From: Chitinophagaceae bacterium | GTDB lineage: Bacteria > Bacteroidota > Bacteroidia > Chitinophagales > Chitinophagaceae | Length of the DNA: 64,000 nt | Direction of reading: 5' to 3' | NCBI GenBank assembly: GCA_016713965.1 | Contig: JADJOC010000010.1 | Coordinates: 62,001-126,000, forward strand | Shown here: positions 1-9,060 of the stretch, piece after piece | Layout: each line of letters opens with the position of its first letter | How positions within the stretch are numbered: the stretch's first letter is position 1 | Translations under genes and position numbers: made by a program | Notes under the pieces: generated by a model | Told to the model about the DNA's origin: nothing | The model's database searches: none | What the model saw: only the letters and a program-made list of their open reading frames with translations

Positions 1-394
1 CTACCAGCAATAACTTTCTATCACTATTTCTATAATAATCAATAATTAATTTTACACTTTCATAAAAACCTTTACCCTGTAACTCCAATTTTCCTATTTC
101 ATCAATAACCAGCCATTCAGGGTTGGCACCCAGCGCCTGTAATAAAATATTATTAGCCTTCTTAAAAGTGTCAGCAAAAAAATAGTATTTCCCAATGCTA
201 ATTAATTCTTTATTAGTATTGCTATCCATACATTGGGCAGGGAATATTTGTTGTGTAGCTATATTCAAAAACATTCTTTGCCCATTAATATCCGGCATTA
301 AAATACCTTGCACATTTTTTTGTTGTTTACACCAGTGCATCAATAAAGTTGTTTTTCCACTATGTACCGGCATAGAAAAAATTACAATGCTCAT
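1..394 (-). CDS. P-loop NTPase, partial (3' end outside window)
   Basis: Translating from the ATG at 394 to the window edge gives about 131 residues with no stop. The N-terminus is a P-loop (residues 7-15, SMPVHSGKT) whose first glycine is replaced by Met8. Residues 95-104 form a hydrophobic Walker B ending in DEIGKLEL, the arrangement seen in small THEP1-type nucleoside triphosphatases and in NTPases that release a bound cofactor. The start ATG overlaps the stop of the upstream membrane gene as ATGA (391-394), so the two are probably translationally coupled and work together. The substrate cannot be read from the sequence. The family assignment rests on the Walker B context and is an inference; the P-loop variation is seen directly. 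Confidence 0.7.
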   Translation of the reverse strand, partial: MSIVIFSMPVHSGKTTLLMHWCKQQKNVQGILMPDINGQRMFLNIATQQIFPAQCMDSNTNKELISIGKYYFFADTFKKANNILLQALGANPEWLVIDEIGKLELQGKGFYESVKLIIDYYRNSDRKLLLV

Positions 395-1554
395 AGCTGG
401 TTTTTTAGCGGAGGGTCGCTGACATTATAATCAGTATACGTAAGGGCCCAGTGTAATAAAGTAATTATAAAATATTGCCATCTTTCTCTTCCCTTATGTA
501 AAGAGCTTTTTTTCCAGGCTCTGATGGTGAGGTGCCTGAGCACGGGCAAAAGCGATAATATTTTTAATACTTCTTCGCTGTAGCGGCTTTGTTTTTTACG
601 TAATGTAACCTGTATAAATTTTGTAAATAAAGGATTAAGAATCATGTACCAGGCTATTATGGCAGTCAGCGTCCAGCATATGGATTTAAGAACCTTAAGC
701 CAGCCTTCTTTTATCTGCGGAGAAAAAATAAGCAATATAACAGATATGGTTATTGATACAATTGTGAATAGTAATAATTTATTACGGCAGTTTTTTGTTT
801 TTTTTACGTTTCTAAAAAAGTGTTCTTTGTCAAAAATCGTATCATCGCTTAATGCCATTATTTTGTTTTCTACAGAAATTTTTTTCAGGGTTTTAAATGC
901 CAGCAATGCAATACATATTCCTCCGGTTACATATATTGTTAGGTAAATAGTAATTACCCATTGACTGCCATTTGCATGTGATAATCCGATCTGCTGTCCA
1001 ATAAATTCAATAAAAATATCTATAGATTTCCAAATAGATTCACCAAAAAATAAAGTAAGGATAATTAATTTTTGAACAGCAGATTCGATCATGGCAATAA
1101 CAGCTAATAACAAAATGCTGATAAAATTTATACTAAATAAAGAGAATATTGTAAAGCCCATAAAAGCCTGGAAGCAAACAGCAACATAAGCCGGTAAAGG
1201 AGTATGGGGGCTTACCATAGCTTTTACAATCAGCACAATTATTACACTTTTTAAAATCTGGCTATACTTTTTTCCCGAGACCTTCGCTATAAATATTATA
1301 ATAATTACTGCCAGCCCGCCAACAACTAATCCGGTAAATGGTATTTGTAATGCATGTAAAGCTCCTCCCAAACCACATTCAATAAACGCCCATAAAGCTG
1401 TTAGGCGCTGAACAGCGATAATGCGTTCTTCTGCTGATAAATTATTATATGTGATGTTTATTGGACGCAATAAATGATTTTTAATGAAACGAAGATAAGG
1501 GCTATTATGTATTTGTCTGCTATTGGGCAATTCGTTAATTTTACCACTACTCAT
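391..1554 (-). CDS. Polytopic membrane protein coupled to NTPase
   Basis: This is a 387-residue integral membrane protein with no recognised family. After a polar N-terminus (about 45 residues) there are hydrophobic segments at roughly 50-95, 100-160, 205-225, 260-280 and 290-310. A basic, helical cytoplasmic C-terminus follows (about 320-387, with K/R-rich KKQSRYSEEV and RAWKKSS). It shares a 4-bp stop/start overlap with the downstream P-loop NTPase. A hydrophobic half plus a basic C-terminal helix next to an ATPase loosely recalls an energy-coupling-factor (ECF) transporter, but no S- or T-component motif was confirmed and this is speculation. It is divergent from guaD across a 66-bp AT-rich gap. 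Confidence 0.75.
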   Translation of the reverse strand: MSSGKINELPNSRQIHNSPYLRFIKNHLLRPINITYNNLSAEERIIAVQRLTALWAFIECGLGGALHALQIPFTGLVVGGLAVIIIIFIAKVSGKKYSQILKSVIIVLIVKAMVSPHTPLPAYVAVCFQAFMGFTIFSLFSINFISILLLAVIAMIESAVQKLIILTLFFGESIWKSIDIFIEFIGQQIGLSHANGSQWVITIYLTIYVTGGICIALLAFKTLKKISVENKIMALSDDTIFDKEHFFRNVKKTKNCRNKLLLFTIVSITISVILLIFSPQIKEGWLKVLKSICWTLTAIIAWYMILNPLFTKFIQVTLRKKQSRYSEEVLKILSLLPVLRHLTIRAWKKSSLHKGRERWQYFIITLLHWALTYTDYNVSDPPLKNQL

Positions 1555-1620
1555 TTTACTGTCGGTAATTAATTATATTGCTATAGATAAAGTAAAATAT
1601 TTTTAAAAGAATATTAAAAT

Positions 1621-2097
1621 ATGCATCAAGAAAATTCGCAATTTATGCTGGAGGCCATCCGCTTATCGGTTGCTAATGTGGAAGAAGGTAAGGGTGGGCC
1701 GTTTGGAGCTGTAGTTGTAAAAGATGGTAAAATAATTGCAAGGGGCACCAACCAGGTTACTGCAAGCAAAGATCCTACGGCACATGCCGAAGTAGTGGCT
1801 ATAAGAAATGCCTGTGAAGTGTTAAACAGCTTCCAGCTGGATGGCTGTGAAATTTATACCAGTTGTGAACCTTGTCCCATGTGCCTCGGTGCAATTTATT
1901 GGGCACGACCGGATAAATTATATTATGCCAACTCAAAAGAAGATGCTGCCAGTATTGAGTTTGATGACCAGTTTATCTACGAAGAAATTGCTCTTCCTGT
2001 GGCAAAACGAAAATTGTTTACTCAACAGATTTTAAGGGATGAAGCGTTAGCTGCTTTTGAAAAGTGGAAAGACAGCCCTTTAAAAATTGAATATTAA
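1621..2097 (+). CDS. guaD: Guanine deaminase (cytidine-deaminase fold)
   Basis: Cytosolic zinc enzyme converting guanine to xanthine plus ammonia, feeding the xanthine dehydrogenase encoded immediately downstream. At 158 residues it matches the short Bacillus-type GuaD family, not the large amidohydrolase type. The zinc site is visible as His55-Ala-Glu57 (ligand and general acid/base) and Cys85-Pro-Met-Cys88. The C-terminus with aromatic residues (WKDSPLKIEY) fits the domain-swapped lid of this family. The stop lies 3 nt before the xdhA start, so the two are one transcript. A tRNA adenosine deaminase or generic nucleoside deaminase is the main alternative, but the neighbours argue for guanine. 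Confidence 0.88.
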   Translation: MHQENSQFMLEAIRLSVANVEEGKGGPFGAVVVKDGKIIARGTNQVTASKDPTAHAEVVAIRNACEVLNSFQLDGCEIYTSCEPCPMCLGAIYWARPDKLYYANSKEDAASIEFDDQFIYEEIALPVAKRKLFTQQILRDEALAAFEKWKDSPLKIEY

Positions 2098-2100
2098 AGA

Positions 2101-3543
2101 ATGATCCGATTTATATTAAACAACCAGCTGGTGGAAACAGGGCTTGCTAGAGGAAGCACTGTATTAGATTATGTACGCTACCATAAAAGGTTAGCAGGTA
2201 CAAAAATCGGTTGCCGCGAAGGTGACTGTGGCGCATGTACACTTTTAGTTGGAGATTTTGAAAATGAAAAATTGGTATATCGGTCAGTCACAAGTTGCCT
2301 AATGCCTCTGGGAAATGCAAATGGCAAACATATTGTATCGGTAGAAGGTATAAATATGCCTTTGCAGAAACCCGGTACAAAAATTCTTTCACCTGTGCAG
2401 CAGGCCATGGTGGATACTAATGGCACACAATGCGGTTTTTGCACACTTGGTTTTGTAATGTCGTTCACAGGTTTTGTTTTGGCAAAGACCAAAAAGTATG
2501 ATGAAGCCATTGCAGCTATTGATGGTAATATCTGCCGTTGCACAGGATATAAATCAATTGAACGGGCTGCACAAATCATTACAGAAAAAATTAATGCCAA
2601 ACCGTCAGAAAATACCATTGAATGGCTGGTGCAAAACAATTTTATCCCCGTGTATTTTTTGAATATAAAATACAGGCTACAGCAGTTAAAAAATGAAATT
2701 GCAGCAATTTTGCCCATAGGAAATAATAAAATGATGGTAGGTGGCGGTACGGATGTAATGGTACAAAAACCTCAGGCTGCAAAAAAATCAGCAATAGATC
2801 ATCTATCGGACAATACAATATTAAAAGGCATAACCGTTGAAAACGGGCAATGTTATATCGGTGCTTCGGTAACTGTAACGGAATTTGCAGCATCCGCATT
2901 AGTGCAAGGGTTTTTTCCGGACCTGGCGAAATATATTAAGCTGGTATCGTCTACGCCTATACGCAATATGGCTACCCTTGCCGGAAATTTAGTAAATGCT
3001 TCGCCGATCGGCGATATGACGATTTTCTTTTTAGCATTGGATGCTGATATTGTATTGAATAAAAATAATAATCCAAGAACGGTTAAGCTTAAAAATTTTT
3101 ATAAGGGGTACAAACTACTGGATAAAGAACCGGGTGAAATTATTGAAAAGATAATTTTTACCCCACCGTCAGCAAACAGTTTATTCAACTTTGAAAAAGT
3201 AAGCAAACGTATGCATTTGGATATTGCCAGTGTAAACTGTGCCTGCCAAATTCAAATGAATGAAGATGGTACGATTGCTGATATTCATTTATCTGCAGGT
3301 GGCGTTGCGCCTTTTCCAAAGTATCTGACTGGCAGCTGTAATTTTTTAAAAGGAAAAAAACTTGATAAAGAAACCTTACCGCAAGCAGTACCAATCATAA
3401 ATGAAGAAGTGTCGCCTATCAGCGATGCCCGTGGAACTGCTGAATATAAACGGTTATTGTTGCGTCAACTATTTATTGCACATTGCATTCAATTTTTTGG
3501 ACCGGCAGTTGCGCAGGATGTTCTCACGCAAATGAAAAGATAA
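2101..3543 (+). CDS. xdhA: Xanthine dehydrogenase small subunit (2Fe-2S + FAD)
   Basis: Electron-transfer subunit of xanthine dehydrogenase, which oxidises hypoxanthine and xanthine to urate. Two domains can be read. Residues 1-165 carry both 2Fe-2S clusters: the plant-type cluster is Cys38, Cys43, Cys46 and Cys66; the second is Cys111, Cys114, Cys145 and Cys147. Residues 185-480 are the FAD-binding domain with VGGGTDVM (213-220) and a TLAGNLVNASPIGD-type segment near 295-310. FeS plus FAD in one chain with a separate Mo subunit is the XdhA/XdhB bacterial layout. It begins 3 nt after guaD. Its TAA stop is also the first three bases of a CCGCAGAG-type inverted repeat that fills the gap to xdhB. 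Confidence 0.93.
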   Translation: MIRFILNNQLVETGLARGSTVLDYVRYHKRLAGTKIGCREGDCGACTLLVGDFENEKLVYRSVTSCLMPLGNANGKHIVSVEGINMPLQKPGTKILSPVQQAMVDTNGTQCGFCTLGFVMSFTGFVLAKTKKYDEAIAAIDGNICRCTGYKSIERAAQIITEKINAKPSENTIEWLVQNNFIPVYFLNIKYRLQQLKNEIAAILPIGNNKMMVGGGTDVMVQKPQAAKKSAIDHLSDNTILKGITVENGQCYIGASVTVTEFAASALVQGFFPDLAKYIKLVSSTPIRNMATLAGNLVNASPIGDMTIFFLALDADIVLNKNNNPRTVKLKNFYKGYKLLDKEPGEIIEKIIFTPPSANSLFNFEKVSKRMHLDIASVNCACQIQMNEDGTIADIHLSAGGVAPFPKYLTGSCNFLKGKKLDKETLPQAVPIINEEVSPISDARGTAEYKRLLLRQLFIAHCIQFFGPAVAQDVLTQMKR

Positions 3544-3608
3544 CCGCAGAGACGCTAAGCCGCAGAGAAATTACTTTGCTAACTTAGCATCTTAGTGCCT
3601 TTGCGGTG
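3541..3608. repeat. CCGCAGAG-type inverted repeat, copy 1
   Basis: Imperfect inverted repeat between xdhA and xdhB. The left arm begins TAACCGCAGAGACGC, overlapping the xdhA stop, and the right arm ends in a CTTTGCGGTGAG-like sequence. Related copies lie at about 7719, 27024, 52608 and 54555. Confidence 0.75.
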
Positions 3609-3725
3609 AGTAAGATCAATAAAGGTATTCAGTACAAGAGTGCGACGCCTCTAAAGCTGAGTATAGATCTACCGCTGATAACAAAAATATCACCCTGGCT
3701 GCAACAGCCAGTTATACCATATACA
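3609..3725 (+). repeat. Dispersed intergenic repeat fragment (GATCAATAAAGGTAT type)
   Basis: The stretch starting GATCAATAAAGGTAT and containing GTACAAGAGTGCGACGCC recurs, in either orientation, in many gaps of this window (for example 17510, 28812, 32457, 52690, and reversed at 6020, 29860 and 54530). It happens to be open in the xdhB frame from a GTG at 3606, but the repeat nature argues that it is untranslated leader. Confidence 0.65.
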
Positions 3726-5993
3726 ATGAACAATAATCTTGGAAATGTAGATGCTCCGAACCACGTAACGGGAAAATCAATTTATGTAGATGATATTCCT
3801 GTGGTACAGGGCACGCTGTACATAAAAGTGTTTGACTCGCCGGTTGCACATGGCATAATTAAGAGCATTGATTTTTCTAAAGCTGAACAACTGCCCGGCG
3901 TAGTAAAAATATTTTCGCATAAAGATGTGCCCGGCGAAAACCAGATCGGTGGTATCATTCCTGATGAGCCTTTGCTGGCTGACCATGAAGTGCATTTCCA
4001 GGGGCAGCCTATTTTATTAATTGTAGCCGAAACTGAGGAAGCTGCCGAAGAAGCAACAAAACATATTACTATAGAAATTGAGCCCTTACCCATTATTGTA
4101 AACCCACGGGAAGCATTTGCAAAAGGAAATTTATTAAGCCCCTCGAGAAAATTTGTGAAAGGAAATGTGGCGGATGCTTTTAAGCAATGTAAAATATATT
4201 TTGAAGGTCAAACTGAATCCGGAGGTCAGGAACATTTATATTTGGAAACACAAGGCGCATATGCCTTGCCGTTAGAAGGGGATTGTGTAAAAATTTACTC
4301 TTCTACGCAAGGCCCTACTGCCGTGCAAAGAACAGTGGCAAGGGTTTTGGGCGTGGGTATGCACAGGGTAGAGGTGGATGTAACCCGGTTAGGTGGTGGT
4401 TTTGGGGGTAAAGAAGACCAGGCTTCCGGGTGGGCTGCGATGGCTGCGATGGTAGCTTATATTTTAAAGCAGCCTGCAAAATGCATTCCTCACCGCATGG
4501 ATGATATGCGGATGACGGGCAAGAGAAACCCTTACAGCAGTGATTATAAAATTGGTTTAGACGAACAATACAATATCATTGCTTACGAAGCTACTTATTA
4601 TCAAAATGGCGGCGCTGCGGCGGATTTGTCGCCGGCAATTTTAGAGCGGACGTTGTTTCATGCGACTAATAGTTATTCCATTCCGCCTGTGAAAGTAATT
4701 GCACATTCATGCAAGACAAATGTACCACCAAATACTGCTTTCCGGGGATTTGGCGGTCCGCAGGGAATGTTTGTGATAGAATCTGCTATTGACCATGCAG
4801 CCAAACAGTTAGGCGTAGACGCAGCAATTATTCAACAAAAAAATTTAATGGACAACGGCGATGAATTTCCTTACGGCCAAATTGTTACCGAATGCGAAGC
4901 GAAAAAATGCTGGGATGAAGCAGCAACAAAATATGAGTTAGAAAAAATTAAAAAAGAAATTAGTGCTTTTAATTCGTGTAATTCGTGGTTAAAAAAAGGT
5001 TTCTCATTAATGCCGGTGTGCTTTGGCATTTCCTTCACCAATACCATGATGAACCAGGCCAGGGCATTAGTGCATGTGTATACCGATGGCACGGTTGGCG
5101 TAAGCACTGGTGCAGTGGAAATGGGGCAGGGGGTAAACACTAAAATGATGCAGGTGGCAGCAAAAAACCTGGGTATTTCTATTGATAATATAAAGTTGGA
5201 AACGACCAATACCACACGTGTTGCGAATACTTCGCCATCTGCTGCAAGCGCTACGGCTGACCTGAACTGCAAGGCGGTAGAAGATGCCTGCGCACAGATC
5301 ATGCAGCGTTTGCGCCTGATGGTTAGTGAGATAAAAGAATTAGGTGATAATATAGTGGTAACGATCGAAGACTCTGCCATTTTTGTAGATGGTGTGCAAA
5401 GTGATCTCAACTGGCTCACCTTAGTGCAGCAGGCATTTGTGCGCCGGATAAACCTTAGCGCCAAAGGTCACTACGCTACACCGTTAATTAATTTTGATAA
5501 GATAAAAGAAAAAGGCCACCCGTTTGCCTACCATGTGTACGGCACAGCTTTAACCATGGTAACGGTGGACTGTATACGAGGAACTTATGAAATTGACAGT
5601 GTGCAGGTAGTGCATGATTTTGGTACCAGCATGAACCGTCCCGTTGATCTCGGCCAGGTCGAAGGAGGCATTGTACAAGGTATCGGCTGGATGACGATGG
5701 AAGAAGTGGTGTACAACGCCAGTGGAAAATTATTATCCAATGCATTATCTACATATAAAATACCGGATATTTATTCCGTGCCCAAAACGCTTGATGTACA
5801 TTTTTTAAATACCGACAATAATAGCCTGGCCATTTTAAAATCGAAAGCCGTAGGCGAGCCGCCGCTGATGTACGGAATTGGTGCTTATTTTGCCATCCGC
5901 AATGCGGTGCTGGCTTTTAACCCTGGTTCTACAATTAAATATGAAGCGCCGATAACACCGGAAAAAGTGTTGATGGGGTTGTATGCGAAGTGA
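3726..5993 (+). CDS. xdhB: Xanthine dehydrogenase molybdenum-binding subunit
   Basis: Catalytic molybdopterin subunit of xanthine dehydrogenase, partner of XdhA. The ATG at 3726 is chosen because it opens directly into the conserved start NVDAPNHVTGKSIYVDD. The frame is open back to a GTG at 3606, but those 40 codons lie in a repeat found elsewhere in gaps. The protein is then 755 residues, normal for XdhB. The Mo-pterin binding loop GGGFGGKE lies near residue 220, a second glutamine-rich loop (EMGQGVNTK) near 465, and the catalytic glutamate sits in KAVGEPP near the C-terminus. Both aldehyde-oxidase domains are intact. XdhC, which would insert sulfurated cofactor, is encoded at 19052. Confidence 0.92.
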   Translation: MNNNLGNVDAPNHVTGKSIYVDDIPVVQGTLYIKVFDSPVAHGIIKSIDFSKAEQLPGVVKIFSHKDVPGENQIGGIIPDEPLLADHEVHFQGQPILLIVAETEEAAEEATKHITIEIEPLPIIVNPREAFAKGNLLSPSRKFVKGNVADAFKQCKIYFEGQTESGGQEHLYLETQGAYALPLEGDCVKIYSSTQGPTAVQRTVARVLGVGMHRVEVDVTRLGGGFGGKEDQASGWAAMAAMVAYILKQPAKCIPHRMDDMRMTGKRNPYSSDYKIGLDEQYNIIAYEATYYQNGGAAADLSPAILERTLFHATNSYSIPPVKVIAHSCKTNVPPNTAFRGFGGPQGMFVIESAIDHAAKQLGVDAAIIQQKNLMDNGDEFPYGQIVTECEAKKCWDEAATKYELEKIKKEISAFNSCNSWLKKGFSLMPVCFGISFTNTMMNQARALVHVYTDGTVGVSTGAVEMGQGVNTKMMQVAAKNLGISIDNIKLETTNTTRVANTSPSAASATADLNCKAVEDACAQIMQRLRLMVSEIKELGDNIVVTIEDSAIFVDGVQSDLNWLTLVQQAFVRRINLSAKGHYATPLINFDKIKEKGHPFAYHVYGTALTMVTVDCIRGTYEIDSVQVVHDFGTSMNRPVDLGQVEGGIVQGIGWMTMEEVVYNASGKLLSNALSTYKIPDIYSVPKTLDVHFLNTDNNSLAILKSKAVGEPPLMYGIGAYFAIRNAVLAFNPGSTIKYEAPITPEKVLMGLYAK

Positions 5994-6364
5994 TTTTTTT
6001 TGTACCCAGCACTTGTATTGCTATTAAGCTTCATTGGCGTCGCACTCTTGTACGGTATACCTTTGTTAGGCTTTTATTGAAGCGAATTGAAAATATTGTT
6101 ATTCTCTTTCCAGCGGGGTTTTCATCAATAGTTTGGCAGCAAAGTCATGAACCCCGATGTTTGAATAAACTATCATTAAAGGTAGCCAGCATGTTAACCT
6201 GCAAAGTTTTTTGAAGATTTGTAGAGTGGGTTTGTTACTTTTTATAAAGTACAATACACCGGGTTTCATGCTTACGCTTGACCTAGCTGTGAAAACCCTG
6301 CTGGAAAGGGAGATATTAAATTATTTAAATTACGTAAATTTGAAGAAATATACGCAAATTTTTA
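5994..6364. other. Intergenic region: reversed repeat fragment plus MITE-like element
   Basis: No gene is evident. 5997-6082 is a reversed copy of the GATCAATAAAGGTAT/GTACAAG repeat (TGGCGTCGCACTCTTGTAC and CTTTTATTGAAGC are recognisable). 6103-6311 is a candidate miniature element, described separately. The rest is AT-rich. Confidence 0.6.
6103..6311. mobile_element. MITE-like element with 22-bp terminal inverted repeats
   Basis: The left end (6103-6124, core CTTTCCAGCGGGGTTTTCA) pairs with the right end (6290-6311, core TGAAAACCCTGCTGGAAAG) with two mismatches in 22 bases. Inside is a second, nested pair built on CATGAACCCC and GGGTTTCATG. The 209-bp body has no convincing coding potential. 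This looks like a non-autonomous element or a large hairpin; no target-site duplication was established. Confidence 0.45.
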
Positions 6365-6673
6365 ATGGCATCTCCATTCAACATACAAGAAAAACTAAAA
6401 ATATATTTTCCGATTTTATTCGAATTATTAAACAACAACAAAATTGATTGGAAAATAGTTGAAAAGACCTTTTTTAAAAAATACGATCAATATCAAAAAA
6501 AGCACAAAAAAAATAATTCGTCATTCCAAATCGAAGCATCATTTTATAGTGTTATAACCGCAGCCATAAAGAAGGAGAAACCTGCAATAATGCTACTTGA
6601 CTACATCCAAAAGCTATTTGAAGAATTAGCTAATAGCCTTGATGGTGATGAAAAAAGGGAAATCAAAACATAA
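6365..6673 (+). CDS. Hypothetical protein, charged helical
   Basis: A 102-residue, lysine-rich soluble protein without a recognised family. It starts MASPFNIQEKL and is predicted largely helical (for example KKHKKNNSSFQIEASFYSVITAAIKKEKP). It follows the MITE-like element and precedes a decayed reading frame (6776-7180). Both sit in an accessory patch between the xanthine dehydrogenase genes and the sdp operon. It could be an intact small accessory gene or the N-terminal part of a longer broken gene that includes the downstream remnant; the sequence does not decide. Confidence 0.45.
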   Translation: MASPFNIQEKLKIYFPILFELLNNNKIDWKIVEKTFFKKYDQYQKKHKKNNSSFQIEASFYSVITAAIKKEKPAIMLLDYIQKLFEELANSLDGDEKREIKT

Positions 6674-6775
6674 TATTGGGATTCCTGACAAATATTGATG
6701 CTAATTATTTAAATTTTTTTGGGAGAGCTATCGGTTCTAAACCAATTTAAAAAAGAACGCCATTTAAACTTGTAA

Positions 6776-7180
6776 AAACAGAAGAAAAACTTTTTACAAA
6801 CCAGTACTAATAATAGTACAATTGATTTTAAATTTTTCAACCCCACTACAAACGGATTCGAATTTGTAGAAATAGTTAATATACACTTAAATGAAAAGAA
6901 TACATCAAGCGAAAAGGATATTAATAATTTACTGACACAGAAAATCTCAGAAAAGCTATTAAAGAAAGGTATAAAGGAGAGTCAAAAATTTTTCCTAGTT
7001 CCAGTCGTCTGGGGAGACTGGAGAAAAATAAAATGTATTGAACAATATTATGAAAAATATAAACCATCTTTTCAGAATACAGGAATTCCAGTTTGCTTTA
7101 TTCCCTTTACGACAAAAGATGGAAAACTTGTGCAAAGATTTGGTACAATTGACACGATATTTTTGAACAGCACCTTCTAA
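6776..7180 (+). pseudogene. Decayed gene remnant, unknown function
   Basis: A frame open from 6776 to the TAA at 7178 encodes about 134 residues that look protein-like (FKFFNPTTNGFEFVEIV, then VPVVWGDWRKIKCIEQYYEK) but has no start codon. Upstream, in other frames, there are short continuing protein-like pieces (FKLVKTEEKLFTNQY, stop at about 6809), which suggests at least one frameshift. No family was recognised. It may originally have been fused to, or followed, the 6365 gene. Confidence 0.4.
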
Positions 7181-7283
7181 TCCAAAGAAACTGAGCAAGT
7201 ATTTTGGTACTCATAATATATAATTAAAACCCTATTTCTCTATCATTTCCCTAAATTTGCTTACTACAAAAAATCAACACATC

Positions 7284-7720
7284 ATGGACAATACATCTGC
7301 CAAACACCTTGTACATGCAGGCAATAATATCTAAAGGTTTAGCCTTATCCATGGCTTAGCCAGGCCGGGCTGGCGTATAAATTAGAAGAGAAAAGAAACA
7401 AATCCGTAAGCCAGCAATTGGTATTTGATATTGAAGATCGGGAGAGCATTGCCGATGAAGGGTTGTTGAAACAAATTGCCGAAATATTGGAAGATTCTCC
7501 CGAAGTTTTAAAAAAATGTTGATGTAGAAAATGCCATTAACATTATTGGAAATTCATATAGTAACACCGGTCACGAAAACTCAGCTCAAATTAACCAACT
7601 CATCTGAAATACAACCATTAATCAAACCTTCAACCCACTTGATAAAGTGATAGACTTATTTGAAAAAGAAAAAGCTGAATTAAAAGCAGAAATTGAACGG
7701 TTGAGAAAAAAAAAAAATAA
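7284..7720 (+). pseudogene. XRE/HTH-type regulator remnant
   Basis: Starting at the ATG at 7284, pieces in shifted frames spell a helix-turn-helix regulator. The order is MDNTSAKHLVHAGNNI then stop, RFSLIHGLSQAGLAYKLEEK after a shift, QQLVFDIEDRESIADEGLLK, then VDVENAINIIGNSYSNTGH after a shift, and a C-terminal coiled-coil-like tail (DKVIDLFEKEKAELKAEIER). There are at least two in-frame stops and two shifts. The N-terminal pattern (GLSQxxLAxxLxxxxxSVSQ..xxIEDR) is typical of XRE domains of Bacteroidota. Several independent lesions make true decay more likely than sequence error here. A CCGCAGAG-type repeat follows immediately. Confidence 0.6.
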
Positions 7721-7786
7721 CCGCAGAGATGCAGAGGCGCAGCGCCATAATTATTCTCTCAGCGGCTTTGCGCCTCCGCGGTAAAT
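7719..7786. repeat. CCGCAGAG-type inverted repeat, copy 2
   Basis: AACCGCAGAGATGCAGAGGC at the left and GCGCCTCCGCGGTAAAT at the right form an imperfect inverted repeat of the same family as 3541-3608. Confidence 0.75.
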
Positions 7787-8182
7787 AAATCCGCTTCAAT
7801 AAAAGCTCCACAATGGTATGCCGATAAACGTAATGCGACGCAACGATGCCGCCACAACGAACTAATGCCCGTTACAAAAAAATCATCAGTACCGCCCTAA
7901 GAACCCACCACAAACTATTGAAACACAAGCTTGCGCAACAGCACCGAAAAAACTCTTTGCCAAGGATTTGAATTTTCTAAAAACTTTTGTACATTAGCCG
8001 GGCAGAACTAATTTTTTAATCCATTTATACCTAAAATTTTATTACACCATATAGCAGAAAGAAAACACCAACACCCACACTTCTGCCGTATTAACCAGCA
8101 ACATAAATGTGGAGACCAGAAACCACCTCAAAAACGGGGCGAAACCGAAAAGCCATACGAGTAGGAAAAAATAAAATACACT
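7787..8182. other. Non-coding stretch, degraded repeat fragments
   Basis: Contains fragments resembling the dispersed repeats of the window (CCGATAAACGTAATGCGACGCAACGATG near 7822, compare 13380 reversed) and otherwise nothing recognisable. All frames are interrupted. Confidence 0.5.
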
Positions 8183-8978
8183 ATGATCCTAGAAAAAATC
8201 CAACCCCTAGAAGCTGTAGAACCCCTTGAAGCTACAGAGCTCGTAACTATCGAAGCTATGAATGTTCCTGTCCCTGAAAATGTACAAACACCGCCAGGCA
8301 GGGAAACCATTTCTAAAGCCCATGCCACCACAATGAATGGTGTACGCATTCACCATGAAAGCTATGGAATTTTTGGCGAAATGATCGTTAACCGAAATGA
8401 TGTAAAAGTATTTGGCGGCGATGAAATTTTTGTAACTGCTGAGCCAAAGAACCTGGCCCCTCTGGAGTTTTTAACTTATTATGCAAAAGATAAAGCACCT
8501 TCATTATGGGTGTACGATTGGGGCCGGCCGGCAACTGATCGCTGGAAATACATCGCAAGTCTTGGCGACAATAATTTTATCAATGATTTCACCCACGTTA
8601 AAACCACTCCCAATAACGATAAGGTACGGGTGGTCGTTTTTCAAAATTATTATAACGAAAAATTTAATTGCAACATGGTAGACCTGCTGCATACTAACGG
8701 GAAATTTTTTTAATAAATATGCATCGCTTACCAAAGGCAAGCCTGCTGCGCCTTCTGCCAGCCCGAGCGGCTGGTCTGTATTGGAATATAAAAGATTGGT
8801 TGGTACCAAAGAGCCATGGGCAGCTATTCCATTTATGCTCGGCATTGCCAATATTTTTATTAAAGATAAATCCGGTAACTGGTATAAACCCAAAGCTGCA
8901 GATACATATATTGAGGAAGGAAGCCCACAATACAAAAGGGTATTCTGGAATAACGATGGATCGGCTTATAAAGGGTAA
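8183..8978 (+). CDS. Hypothetical protein, frameshifted
   Basis: The first frame gives 176 residues and stops after LLHTNGKFF. Removing one T from the T-run at 8705-8711 joins it to NKYASLTKGKP and runs on to the TAA at 8976, for about 264 residues. No signal peptide and no recognised family. The N-terminus is repetitive (LEAVEPLEATELVTIEAMNVP). The middle contains FGEMIVNRNDVKVFGGDE and a tryptophan-rich piece (LWVYDWGRPATDRWKYIASL). A stretch KPAAPSASPSGWS at the join is encoded by a small GC-rich palindrome and may be a repeat insertion. A 14-bp-stem hairpin follows as terminator (9016-9060). Function unknown. Confidence 0.55.
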
Positions 8979-9015
8979 TGCATCTCTTCAGGAGTGAAAC
9001 CTTAATGAAAAATAT

Positions 9016-9060
9016 ACAAACGCTGAAAGCTCAGTAAAAACTGAAACTTTCAGCGTTTGT
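9016..9060 (+). terminator. Hairpin terminator after 8183 gene
   Basis: Perfect 14-bp arms: ACAAACGCTGAAAG (9016-9029) and CTTTCAGCGTTTGT (9047-9060), with a 17-nt loop. The T-tract is weak. Confidence 0.6.

Noticed and set aside
3606..3725. In-frame GTG extension of xdhB by 40 codons
   Set aside because: The stretch is a dispersed intergenic repeat seen at many other sites; the ATG at 3726 leads directly into the conserved domain start.
5990..6447. Two short plus-strand frames after xdhB
   Set aside because: They run over a reversed repeat and the MITE-like element and have no protein character.
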